Part shown: positions 24,690 to 37,971 of the stretch, one piece after another
How positions within the stretch are numbered: position 1 is the first letter of the stretch
Layout of the letters: every line of letters starts with the position of its first letter
Assembly: GCA_036172665.1 (NCBI GenBank)
Contig: JAYKNF010000051.1
Span: 1 to 64,000, forward strand
DNA from: Prosopocoilus inquinatus
Lineage: Eukaryota > Arthropoda > Insecta > Coleoptera > Lucanidae
Direction of reading: 5' to 3'
DNA: 64,000 bases
The notes under the pieces: generated by a model
Told to the model about the DNA's origin: nothing
Seen by the model: only the letters and a program-made list of their open reading frames with translations
The model's database searches: none
Position numbers and translations under genes: made by a program

Positions 24690-26545
24690 TAACATGATAG
24701 ATGAGTAAGGATCGATTAGATACATTACAGGAACAACGCTAATATGTGTTGTTTCGTTTAAAACTATTTCCAGATCCTGCTGCGTCCCAAAACTTTGTAT
24801 CTCACATCAGACACACTGGAGTCCATCCAAACGTCAAATAACATGTTAGATAAGTAAGGATCGTTTAGATACATCACAGGAACAACGCTAATACGTGTTG
24901 TTCCGTTTAAAACTATTTCCAGCTCCTGCTGCGTCCAAAAACTTTGTATCTCACATCAGACTTACTGGAGTGTATCCAAACGTTAAATAACATGATAGAT
25001 AAGTAAGGATCGATTAGATACAGCACAGGAACAACGCTAATACGTGGTGTTTCGTTTAAAACTATTTCCAGCTCCTGCTGCGTCCAAAAACTTTGTATCT
25101 CACATCAGACTTACTGGAGTCCATCCAAACGTCAAATAACATGTTAGATAAGTAAGGATCGTTTAGATACATCACAGGAACAACGCTAATAGGTGGTGTT
25201 TCGTTCAAAACTATTTCCAGCTTCTGCTGCTTCCGAAATCTTTGTATTTCTCATCAGAGTTACTGGAGTCCAGCCAAACGTCAAATAACATGATAGATGA
25301 GTAAGGATCGATTATATACATCACAGGAACAACGCTAATACGTGTTGTTTCGTTTAAAACTATTTCCAGCTTCTGCTGCGTCCGAAAACGTCGTATCTCA
25401 CATTAGAGTTACTGGAGTCCATCGAAACGTCAAATAACATAGTAGCTAAGTAAGGATCGATTAGATACATCACAGGAACAACGCTAATGCGTGTTGTTTC
25501 GTTTAAAACTATTTCCAGCTTCTGCTGCGTCCGAAAACGTCGTATCTCACATCAGAGCTACTGGAGTCCATCGAAACGCCAAATAACATGATAGATAAGT
25601 AAGGATCGATTAGATACAGCACAGGAACAACGCTAATACGTGTTGTTTCGTTTAAAACTATTTCCAGCTTCGGCTGCGTCCGAGAACTTCGTATCTCAAG
25701 TCAGGGTTACTGGGGTCCATCCAAACGTCAAATAACATGATAGATAAGTAAGGATCGATTAGATACATCACAGGAACAACGCTAATGCATGTTGTTTCGT
25801 TTAAAACTATTTCTAGCTTCAGCTGCGTCCGAGAACTTCGTATCTCACATCTAAGTTACTGGAGTCCATCGTAACGCCAAATAACATGATAGATGAGTAA
25901 GGATCCATTAGATACATCACAGGAACAACGCTAATGCGTGTTGTTTCGTTTAAAACTATTTCCAGCTTCTGCTGCGTCCGAGAACTTCGTATCTCACATC
26001 TAAGTTACTGGAGTCCATCGAAACGTCAAATAACATGATAGATAAGTAAGGATCGATTAGATACAGCACAGGAACAACGCTAATACGTGTTGTTTCGTTT
26101 AAAACTATTTCCAGCTCCTGCTGCGTCCCAAAACATTGTACCTCACATCAGACTTACTGGAGTCCATCCAAACGTCAAATAACATGATAGATAAGTAAGG
26201 ATCGATTAGATACATCACAGGAACAACGCTAATGCGTGTTGTTTCGTTTAAAACTATTTCTAGCTTCAGCTGCGTCCGAGAACTTCGTATCTCACATCTA
26301 AGTTACTGGAGTCCATCGAAACGTCAAATAACATGATAGATAAGTAAGGATCGATTAGATACAGCACAGGAACAACGCTAATACGTGTTGTTTCGTTTAA
26401 AACTATTTCCAGCTCCTGCTGCGTCCCAAAACATTGTACCTCACATCAGACTTACTGGAGTCCATCCAAACTTCAAATAACATGTTAGATAAGTAAGGAT
26501 CGTTTAGATACATCACAGGAACAACGCTAATACGTGTTGTTTCGT
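24690..26545 (+). repeat. Tract shared with 42270-44125 and 51060-52915
   Basis: About 1.86 kb that recurs 17,580 bases downstream and again 8,790 bases after that. Private marks include CAGATCCTGCTGCG, TTCCGTTTAAAAC (24901, 42481, 51271), CTTCGGCTGCG (25668, 43248, 52038), GGATCCATTAG and CATTGTACCTCAC (twice per copy). Outside the stated limits the three copies diverge at specific bases, for example GTCCAGCC versus GTCTGTCC just to the left. Confidence 0.85.
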
Positions 26546-28440
26546 TTAAAACTATTTCCAGCTCCTGCTGCGTCCAAAAACTTTGTATCTCACATCAGAC
26601 TTACTGGAGTGTATCCAAACGTTAAATAACATGTTAGATAAGTAAGGATCGTTTAGATACATCACAGGAACAACGGTAATAGGTGTTGTTTCGTTCAAAA
26701 CTATTTCCAGCTTCTGCTGCGTCCGAAATCTTTGTATCTCTCATCCTAGTTACTGGAGTCCATCCAAACGTCAAATAACATGATAGATGAGTAAGGATCG
26801 ATTAGATACATCACAGGAACAACGCTAATACGTGTTGTTTCGTTTAATACTATTTCCAGCTTCTGCTGCGTCCGGAAACGTCGTATCTCACATCAGAGTT
26901 ACTGGAGTCCATCGAAACGTCAAATAACATGATAGATGAGTAAGGATCGATTAGATACATCACAGGAACAACGCTAATGCGTGTTGTTTCGTTTAAAACT
27001 ATTTCCAGCTCCTGCTGCGTCCCAGAACTTTGTATTTCACATCAGACTCACTGGAGTCCACCCAAACGTCAAATAACATGATAGATGAGTAAGGATCGAT
27101 TAGATACATCACAGGAACAACGCTAATACGTGTTGCTTCGTTTAAAACTATTTCCAGCTTCTGCTGCGTCCGAAAACGTCGTATCTCACATCAGAGTTAC
27201 TGGAGTCCATCCAAACGTCAAATAACATGATAGATAAGTAAGGATCGATTAGATACAGCACAGGAACAACGCTAATACGTGTTGTTTCGTTTAAAACTAT
27301 TTCCAGCTCCTGCTGCGTCCAAAAACTTTGTATCTCACATCAGAGTTACTGGAGTCCATCCAAACGTCAAATAACATGATAGATGAGTAAGGATCGATTA
27401 GATACATCACCGGAACAACGCTAATACGTGTTGTTTCGTTTAAAACTATTTCCAGCTTCTGCTGCGTCCGAAAACTTCGTATCTCACATCAGAGTTACTG
27501 GAGTCCATCGAAACGTCAAATAACATGATAGATAAGTAAGTATCGATTAGATACAGCACAGGAACAACGCTAATACGTGTTGTTTCGTTTAAAACTATTT
27601 CCAGCTCCTGCTGCGTCCAAAAACTTTGTATCTCACATCAGACTTACTGGAGTGTATCCAAACGTTAAATAACATGTTAGATAAGTAAGGATCGTTTAGA
27701 TACATCACAGGAACAACGCTAATAGGTGTTGTTTCGCTCAAAACTATTTCCAGCTTCTGCTGCGTCCGAAATCTTTGTATCTCATCCTAGTTACTGGAGT
27801 CCATCCAAACGTCAAATAACATGATAGATGAGTAAGGATCGATTAGATACATCACAGGAACAACGCTAATACGTGTTGTTTCGTTTAATACTATTTCCAG
27901 CTTCTGCTGCGTCCGGAAACGTCGTATCTCACATCAGAGTTACTGGAGTCCATCGAAACGTCAAATAACATGATAGATGAGTAAGGATCGATTAGATACA
28001 TCACAGGAACAACGCTAATGCCTGTTGCTTCGTTTAAAACTATTTCCAGCTTCTGCTGCGTCCGAGAACTTCGTATCTCACGTCAGGGTTACTGGAGTCC
28101 ATCCAAACGTCAAATAACATGATAGATAAGTAAGGATCGATTAGATACAGCACAGGAACAACGCTAATACGTGTTGTTTCTTTTAAAACTATTTCCAGCT
28201 CCTGCTGCGTCCCAAAACTTTGTATCTCACATCAGACACACTGGAGTCCATCCAAACGTCAAATAACATGTTAGATAAGTAAGGATCGTTTAGATACATC
28301 ACAGGAACAACGCTAATAGGTGGTGTATCGTTCAAAAGTATTTCCAGCTTCTGCTGCTTCCGAAATCTTTGTATCTCTCATCAGAGTTACTGGAGTCCAC
28401 ACAAACGTCAAATAACATGATAGATGAGTAAGGATCGATT

Positions 28441-29990
28441 AGATACAGCACAGGAACAACGCTAATACGTGTTGTTTCGTTTAAAACTATTTCCAGCTCC
28501 TGCTGCGTCCAAAAAATTTGTATCTCACATCAGAGTTACTGGAGTCCATCCAAACGTCAAATAACATGATAGATGAGTAAGGATCGATTAGATACATCAC
28601 AGGAACAACGCTAATACGTGTTGTTTCGTTTAAAACTATTTCCAGCTTCTGCTACGTCCGAAAACTTCGTATCTCACATCAGAGTTACTGGAGTCCATCG
28701 AAACGTCAAATAACATGATAGATAAGTAAGTATCGATTAGATACAGCACAGGAACAACGCTAATACGTGTTGTTTCGTTTAACACTATTTCCAGCTCCTG
28801 CTGCGTCCAAAAACTTTGTATCTCACATCAGACTTACTGGAGTCCATCCAAACGTCAAATAACATGTTAGATAAGTAAGGATCGTTTAGATACATCACAG
28901 GAACAACGCTAATACGTGTTGTTTCGTTCAAAACTATTTCCAGCTTCTGCTGCGTCCGATAACTTTGTATCTCACATCAGAGTTACTGGAGTCTGTCCAA
29001 ACGTCAAATAACATGATAGATGAGTAAGGATCGATTAGATACATTACAGGAACAACGCTAATATGTGTTGTTTCGTTTAAAACTATTTCCAGCTCCTGCT
29101 GCGTCCCAAAACTTTGTATCTCACATCAGACACACTGGAGTCCATCCAAACGTCAAATAACATGTTAGATAAGTAAGGATCGTTTAGATACATCACAGGA
29201 ACAACGCTAATACGTGTTGTTTCGTTTAAAACTATTTCCAGCTCCTGCTGCGTCCAAAAACTTTGTATCTCACATCAGACTTACTGGAGTGTATCCAAAC
29301 GTTAAATAACATGATAGATAAGTAAGGATCGATTATATACAGCACAGGAACAACGCTAATACGTGGTGTTTCGTTTAAAACTATTTCCAGCTCCTGCTGC
29401 GTCCAAAAACTTTGTATCTCACATCAGACTTACTGGAGTCCATCCAAACGTCAGATAACATGTTAGATAAGTAAGGATCGTTTAGATACATCACAGGAAC
29501 AACGCTAATAGGTGGTGTTTCGTTCAAAATTACTTCCAGCTTCTGCTGCTTCCGAAATCTTTGTATTTCTCATCAGAGTTACTGGAGTCCATCCAAACGT
29601 CAAATAACATGATAGATTAGTAAGGATCGATTATATACATCACAGGAACAACGCTAATACGTGTTGTTTCGTTTAAAACTATTTCCAGCTTCTGCTGCGT
29701 CCGAAAACGTCGTATCTCACATTAGAGTTACTTGAGTCCATCGAAACGTCAAATAACATAGTAGCTAAGTAAGGATCGATTAGATACATCACAGGAACAA
29801 CGCTAATGCGTGTTGTTTCGTTTAAAACTATTTCCAGCTTCTGCTGCGTCCGAAAACGTCGTATCTCACATCAGAGCTACTGGAGTCCATCGAAACGCCA
29901 AATAACATGATAGATAAGTAAGGATCGATTAGATACAGCACAGGAACAACGCTAATACGTGTTGTTTCGTTTAAAACTATTTCCAGCTTC
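28441..29990 (+). repeat. Tract shared with 39020-40569 (spacing 71 monomers)
   Basis: The two copies are 10,579 bp apart, exactly 71 monomers, and share the rare GCTACGTCCG change (28651 and 39230), CCAAAAAATTTG, GTCAGATAAC and TACTTCCAGC. Immediately to the left the match continues at 10,430 bp (70 monomers). One monomer was therefore gained or lost between the copies near 28440 / 38870. The right end is at AGCTTCGG versus AGCTCCTG. Confidence 0.83.
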
Positions 29991-32535
29991 GGCTGCGTCC
30001 GAGAACTTCGTATCTCAAGTCAGGGTTACTGGAGTCCATCCAAACGTCAAATAACATGATAGATAAGTAAGGATCGATTAGATACATCACAGGAACAACG
30101 CTAATGCATGTTGTTTCGTTTAAAACTATTTCTAGCTTCAGCTGCGTCCGAGAACTTCGTATCTCACATCTAAGTTACTGGAGTCCATCGTAACGCCAAA
30201 TAACATGATAGATGAGTAAGGATCGATTAGATACATCACAGGAACAACGCTAATGCATGTTGTTTCGTTTAAAACTATTTCTAGCTTCAGCTGCGTCCGA
30301 GAACTTCGTATCTCACATCTAAGTTACTGGAGTCCATCGTAACGCCAAATAACATGATAGATGAGTAAGGATCGATTAGATACATCACAGGAACAACGCT
30401 AATGCGTGTTGTTTCGTTTAAAACTATTTCCAGCTTCTGCTGCGTCCGAAAACTTCGTATCTCACATCAGAGTTACTGGAGTCCATCGAAACGTCAAATA
30501 ACATGATAGATAAGTAAGTATCGATTAGATACAGCACAGGAACAACGCTAATACGTGTTGTTTCGTTTAAAACTATTTCCAGCTCCTGCTGCGTCCAAAA
30601 ACTTTGTATCTCACATCAGACTTACTGGAGTGTATCCAAACGTTAAATAACATGTTAGATAAGTAAGGATCGTTTAGATACATCACAGGAACAACGCTAA
30701 TAGGTGTTGTTTCGTTCAAAACTATTTCCAGCTTCTGCTGCGTCCGAAATCTTTGTATCTCTCATCCTAGTTACTGGAGTCCATCCAAACGTCAAATAAC
30801 ATGATAGATGAGTAAGGATCGATTAGATACATCACAGGAACAACGCTAATACGTGTTGTTTCGTTTAATACTATTTCCAGCTTCTGCTGCGTCCGGAAAC
30901 GTCGTATCTCACATCAGAGTTACTGGAGTCCATCGAAACGTCAAATAACATGATAGATGAGTAAGGATCGATTAGATACATCACAGGAACAACGCTAATG
31001 CCTGTTGCTTCGTTTAAAACTATTTCCAGCTTCTGCTGCGTCCGAGAACTTCGTATCTCACGTCAGGGTTACTGGAGTCCATCCAAACGTCAAATAACAT
31101 GATAGATAAGTAAGGATCGATTAGATACAGCACAGGAACAACGCTAATACGTGTTGTTTCGTTTAAAACTATTTCCAGCTCCTGCTGCGTCCCAAAACAT
31201 TGTACCTCACATCAGACTTACTGGAGTCCATCCAAACGTCAAATAACATGATAGATAAGTAAGGATCGATTAGATACATCACAGGAACAACGCTAATGCG
31301 TGTTGTTTCGTTTAAAACTATTTCTAGCTTCAGCTGCGTCCGAGAACTTCGTATCTCACATCTAAGTTACTGGAGTCCATCGAAACGTCAAATAACATGA
31401 TAGATAAGTAAGGATCGATTAGATACAGCACAGGAACAACGCTAATACGTGTTGTTTCGTTTAAAACTATTTCCAGCTCCTGCTGCGTCCCAAAACATTG
31501 TACCTCACATCAGACTTACTGGAGTGTATCCAAACGTTAAATAACATGTTAGATAAGTAAGGATCGTTTAGATACATCACAGGAACAACGGTAATAGGTG
31601 TTGTTTCGTTCAAAACTATTTCCAGCTTCTGCTGCTTCCGAAATCTTTGTATTTCTCATCAGAGTTACTGGAGTCCATCCAAACGTCAAATAACATGATA
31701 GATGAGTAAGGATCGATTATATACATCACAGGAACAACGCTAATACGTGTTGTTTCGTTTAAAACTATTTCCAGCTTCTGCTGCGTCCGAAAACGTCGTA
31801 TCTCACATTAGAGTTACTTGAGTCCATCGAAACGTCAAATAACATAGTAGCTAAGTAAGGATCGATTAGATACATCACAGGAACAACGCTAATGCGTGTT
31901 GTTTCGTTTAAAACTATTTCCAGCTTCTGCTGCGTCCGAAAACGTCGTATCTCACATCAGAGCTACTGGAGTCCATCGAAACGCCAAATAACATGATAGA
32001 TAAGTAAGGATCGATTAGATACAGCACAGGAACAACGCTAATACGTGTTGTTTCGTTTAAAACTATTTCCAGCTTCGGCTGCGTCCGAGAACTTCGTATC
32101 TCAAGTCAGGGTTACTGGAGTCCATCCAAACGTCAAATAACATGATAGATAAGTAAGGATCGATTAGATACATCACAGGAACAACGCTAATGCATGTTGT
32201 TTCGTTTAAAACTATTTCTAGCTTCAGCTGCGTCCGAGAACTTCGTATCTCACATCTAAGTTACTGGAGTCCATCGTAACGCCAAATAACATGATAGATG
32301 AGTAAGGATCGATTAGATACATCACAGGAACAACGCTAATGCATGTTGTTTCGTTTAAAACTATTTCTAGCTTCAGCTGCGTCCGAGAACTTCGTATCTC
32401 ACATCTAAGTTACTGGAGTCCATCGTAACGCCAAATAACATGATAGATGAGTAAGGATCGATTAGATACATCACAGGAACAACGCTAATGCGTGTTGTTT
32501 CGTTTAAAACTATTTCCAGCTTCTGCTGCGTCCGA
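29540..32535 (+). repeat. 2,086-bp 14-monomer higher-order repeat
   Basis: 29540-30449 matches 31626-32535 at exactly 14 monomers. Shared marks are CTTGAGTCCATCG, CTTCGGCTGCG (29987 and 32073) and two consecutive AATGCATGTTG monomers with GTCCATCGTAACG. The match weakens after 30449, then resumes approximately to 31000 / 33090. It looks like a tandem duplication partly overwritten by later conversion. Confidence 0.78.
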
Positions 32536-33174
32536 GAACTTCGTATCTCACGTCAGGGTTACTGGAGTCCATCCAAACGTCAAATAACATGATAGATAAG
32601 TAAGGATCGATTAGATACAGCACAGGAACAACGCTAATACGTGTTGTTTCGTTTAAAACTATTTCCAGCTCTTGCTGCGTCCAAAAACTTTGTATCTCAC
32701 ATCAGACTTACTGGAGTGTATCCAAACGTTAAATAACATGTTAGATAAGTAAGGATCGTTTAGATACATCACAGGAACAACGCTAATAGGTGTTGTTTCG
32801 TTCAAAACTATTTCCAGCTTCTGCTGCGTCCGAAATCTTTGTATCTCTCATCCTAGTTACTGGAGTCCATCCAAACGTCAAATAACATGATAGATGAGTA
32901 AGGATCGATTAGATACATCACAGGAACAACGCTAATACGTGTTGTTTCGTTTAATACTATTTCCAGCTTCTGCTGCGTCCGGAAACGTCGTATCTCACAT
33001 CAGAGTTACTGGAGTCCATCGAAACGTCAAAAAACATGATAGATGAGTAAGGATCGATTAGATACATCACAGGAACAACGCTAATGCGTGTTGTTTCGTT
33101 TAAAACTATTTCCAGCTCCTGCTGCGTCCCAAAACTTTGTATCTCACATCAGACTCACTGGAGTCCACCCAAAC

Positions 33175-35233
33175 GTCAAATAACATGTTAGATAAGTAAG
33201 GATCGTTTAGATACATCACAGGAACAACGCTAATAGGTGGTGTATCGTTCAAAAGTATTTCCAGCTTCTGCTGCGTCCGAAATCTTTGTATCTCTCATCA
33301 GAGTTACTGGAGTCCACTCAAACGTCAAATAACATGATAGATGAGTAAGGATCGATTAGATACATCACAGGAACAACGCTAATACGTGTTGTTTCGTTTA
33401 AAACTATTTCCAGCTTCTGCTGCGTCCGAAAACGTCGTATCTCACATCAGAGTTACTGGAGTTAATCCAAACGTCAAATAACATGATAGATAAGTAAGGA
33501 TCGATTAGATACAGCACAGGAACAACGCTAATACGTGTTGTTTCGTTTAAAACTATTTCCAGCTCCTGCTGCGTCCAAAAACTTTGTATCTCACATCAGA
33601 GTTACTGGAGTCCATCGAAACGTCAAATAACATGATAGATAAGTAAGTATCGATTAGATACAGCACAGGAACAACGCTAATACGTGTTGTTTCGTTTAAC
33701 ACTATTTCCAGCTCCTGCTGCGTCCAAAAACTTTGTATCTCACATCAGACTTACTGGAGTCCATCCAAACGTCAAATAACATGTTAGATAAGTAAGGATC
33801 GTTTAGATACATCACAGGAACAACGCTAATACGTGTTGTTTCGTTCAAAACTATTTCCAGCTTCTGCTGCGTCCGATAACTTTGTATCTCACATCAGAGT
33901 TACTGGAGTCTGTCCAAACGTCAAATAACATGATAGATGAGTAAGGATCGATTAGATACATTACAGGAACAACGCTAATATGTGTTGTTTCGTTTAAAAC
34001 TATTTCCAGATCCTGCTGCGTCCCAAAACTTTGTATCTCACATCAGACACACTGGAGTCCATCCAAACGTCAAATAACATGTTAGATAAGTAAGGATCGT
34101 TTAGATACATCACAGGAACAACGCTAATACGTGTTGTTTCGTTTAAAACTATTTCCAGCTCCTGCTGCGTCCAAAAACTTTGTATCTCACATCAGACTTA
34201 CTGGAGTGTATCCAAACGTTAAATAACATGATAGATAAGTAAGGATCGATTAGATACAGCACAGGAACAACGCTAATACGTGGTGTTTCGTTTAAAACTA
34301 TTTCCAGCTCCTGCTGCGTCCAAAAACTTTGTATCTCACATCAGACTTACTGGAGTCCATCCAAACGTCAAATAACATGTTAGATAAGTAAGGATCGTTT
34401 AGATACATCACAGGAACAACGCTAATAGGTGGTGTTTCGTTCAAAACTATTTCCAGCTTCTGCTGCTTCCGAAATCTTTGTATTTCTCATCAGAGTTACT
34501 GGAGTCCATCCAAACGTCAAATAACATGATAGATGAGTAAGGATCGATTATATACATCACAGGAACAACGCTAATACGTGTTGTTTCGTTTAAAACTATT
34601 TCCAGCTTCTGCTGCGTCCGAAAACGTCGTATCTCACATTAGAGTTACTGGAGTCCATCGAAACGTCAAATAACATAGTAGCTAAGTAAGGATCGATTAG
34701 ATACATCACAGGAACAACGCTAATGCGTGTTGTTTCGTTTAAAACTATTTCCAGCTTCTGCTGCGTCCGAAAACGTCGTATCTCACATCAGAGCTACTGG
34801 AGTCCATCGAAACGCCAAATAACATGATAGATAAGTAAGGATCGATTAGATACAGCACAGGAACAACGCTAATACGTGTTGTTTCGTTTAAAACTATTTC
34901 CAGCTTCGGCTGCGTCCGAGAACTTCGTATCTCAAGTCAGGGTTACTGGGGTCCATCCAAACGTCATATAACATGATAGATAAGTAAGGATCGATTAGAT
35001 ACATCACAGGAACAACGCTAATGCATGTTGTTTCGTTTAAAACTATTTCTAGCTTCAGCTGCGTCCGAGAACTTCGTATCTCACATCTAAGTTACTGGAG
35101 TCCATCGTAACGCCAAATAACATGATAGATGAGTAAGGATCCATTAGATACATCACAGGAACAACGCTAATGCGTGTTGTTTCGTTTAAAACTATTTCCA
35201 GCTTCTGCTGCGTCCGAGAACTTCGTATCTCAC
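33175..35233 (+). repeat. Tract shared with 41519-43577 (spacing 56 monomers)
   Basis: About 2.06 kb repeated 8,344 bp downstream, exactly 56 monomers. Shared marks: GGTGGTGTATCG, GAGTTAATCC (33461 and 41805), CTTCGGCTGCG (34904 and 43248) and GGATCCATTAG. A few substitutions separate the copies, such as TTTCGTTT versus TTCCGTTT near 34138 / 42482. The match stops at CACGTCAGGG versus CACATCTAAG. Confidence 0.82.
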
Positions 35234-35242
35234 GTCAGGGTT

Positions 35243-37971
35243 ACTGGAGTCCATCCAAACGTCAAATAACATGATAGATAAGTAAGGATCGATTAGATAC
35301 AGCACAGGAACAACGCTAATACGTGTTGTTTCGTTTCAAACTATTTCCAGCTCCTGCTGCGTCCAAAAACTTTGTATCTCACATCAGACTTACTGGAGTG
35401 TATCCAAACGTTAAATAACATGTTAGATAAGTAAGGATCGTTTAGATACATCACAGGAACAACGCTAATAGGTGTTGTTTCGTTCAAAACTATTTCCAGC
35501 TTCTGCTGCGTCCGAAATCTTTGTATCTCTCATCCTAGTTACTGGAGTCCATCCAAACGTCAAATAACATGATAGATGAGTAAGGATCGATTAGATACAT
35601 CACAGGAACAACGCTAATACGTGTTGTTTCGTTTAATACTATTTCCAGCTTCTGCTGCGTCCGGAAACGTCGTATCTCACATCAGAGTTACTGGAGTCCA
35701 TCGAAACGTCAAATAACATGATAGATGAGTAAGGATCGATTAGATACATCACAGGAACAACGCTAATGCGTGTTGTTTCGTTTAAAACTATTTCCAGCTC
35801 CTGCTGCGTCCCAAAACTTTGTATTTCACATCAGACTCACTGGAGTCCACCCGAACGTCAAATAACATGATAGATGAGTAAGGATCGATTAGATACATCA
35901 CAGGAACAACGCTAATACGTGTTGTTTCGTTTAAAACTATTTCCAGCTTCTGCTGCGTCCGAAAACTTCGTATCTCACATCAGAGTTACTGGAGTCCATC
36001 GAAACGTCAAATAACATGATAGATAAGTAAGTATCGATTAGATACAGCACAGGAAAAACGCTAATACGTGTTGTTTCGTTTAAAACTATTTCCAGCTCCT
36101 GCTGCGTCCAAAAACTTTGTATCTCACATCAGACTTACTGGAGTATATCCAAACGTTAAATAACATGTTAGATAAGTAAGGATCGTTTAGATACATCACA
36201 GGAACAACGCTAATAGGTGTTGTTTCGTTCAAAAGTATTTCCAGCTTCTGCTGCGTCCGAAATCTTTGTATCTCTCATCCTAGTTACTGGAGTCCATCCA
36301 AACGTCAAGTAACATGATAGATGAGTAAGGATCGATTAGATACATCACAGGAACAACGCTAATACGTGTTGTTTCGTTTAATACTATTTCCAGCTTCTGC
36401 TGCGTCCGGAAACGTCGTATCTCACATCAGAGTTACTGGAGTCCATCGAAACGTCAGATAACATGATAGATAAGTAAGTATCGATTAGATACAGCACAGG
36501 AACAACGCTAATACGTGTTGTTTCGTTTAAAACTATTTCCAGCTCCTGCTGCGTCCAAAAACTTTGTATCTCACATCAGAGTTACTGGAGTCCATCCAAA
36601 CGTCAAATAACATGATAGATAAGTAAGGATCGATTAGATACAGCACAGGAACAACGCTAATACGTGTTGTTTCGTTTCAAACTATTTCCAGCTCCTGCTG
36701 CGTCCAAAAACTTTGTATCTCACATCAGACTTACTGGAGTGTATCCAAACGTTAAATAACATGTTAGATAAGTAAGGATCGTTTAGATACATCACAGGAA
36801 CAACGCTAATAGGTGTTGTTTCGTTCAAAACTATTTCCAGCTTCTGCTGCGTCCGAAATCTTTGTATCTCTCATCCTAGTTACTGGAGTCCATCCAAACG
36901 TCAAATAACATGATAGATGAGTAAGGATCGATTAGATACATCACAGGAACAACGCTAATACGTGTTGTTTCGTTTAATACTATTTCCAGCTTCTGCTGCG
37001 TCCGGAAACGTCGTATCTCACATCAGAGTTACTGGAGTCCATCGAAACGTCAAATAACATGATAGATGAGTAAGGATCGATTAGATACATCACAGGAACA
37101 ACGCTAATGCGTGTTGTTTCGTTTAAAACTATTTCCAGCTCCTGCTGCGTCCCAAAACTTTGTATTTCACATCAGACTCACTGGAGTCCACCCGAACGTC
37201 AAATAACATGATAGATGAGTAAGGATCGATTAGATACATCACAGGAACAACGCTAATACGTGTTGTTTCGTTTAAAACTATTTCCAGCTTCTGCTGCGTC
37301 CGAAAACTTCGTATCTCACATCAGAGTTACTGGAGTCCATCGAAACGTCAAATAACATGATAGATAAGTAAGTATCGATTAGATACAGCACAGGAAAAAC
37401 GCTAATACGTGTTGTTTCGTTTAAAACTATTTCCAGCTCCTGCTGCGTCCAAAAACTTTGTATCTCACATCAGAATTACTGGAGTATATCCAAACGTTAA
37501 ATAACATGTTAGATAAGTAAGGATCGTTTAGATACATCACAGGAACAACGCTAATAGGTGTTGTTTCGTTCAAAAGTATTTCCAGCTTCTGCTGCGTCCG
37601 AAATCTTTGTATCTCTCATCCTAGTTACTGGAGTCCATCCAAACGTCAAGTAACATGATAGATGAGTAAGGATCGATTAGATACATCACAGGAACAACGC
37701 TAATACGTGTTGTTTCGTTTAATACTATTTCCAGCTTCTGCTGCGTCCGGAAACGTCGTATCTCACATCAGAGTTACTGGAGTCCATCGAAACGTCAAAT
37801 AACATGATAGATAAGTAAGTATCGATTAGATACAGCACAGGAACAACGCTAATACGTGTTGTTTCGTTTAAAACTATTTCCAGCTCCTGCTGCGTCCAAA
37901 AACTTTGTATCTCACATCAGAGTTACTGGAGTCCATCCAAACGTCAAATAACATGATAGATGAGTAAGGAT
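35243..37971 (+). repeat. 1,341-bp nine-monomer higher-order repeat, two copies
   Basis: Marks at 1,341-bp spacing are TCGTTTCAAAC (35331 and 36672), GTATATCC (36143 and 37484), CCACCCGAACG and GTCAAGTAAC. The unit is exactly nine full-length monomers and differs in composition from the 1,332-bp nine-mer at 10.5-13.5 kb. By eye the copies differ at only a few bases, such as CAGACTTAC versus CAGAATTAC near 36130 / 37472. Confidence 0.85.
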
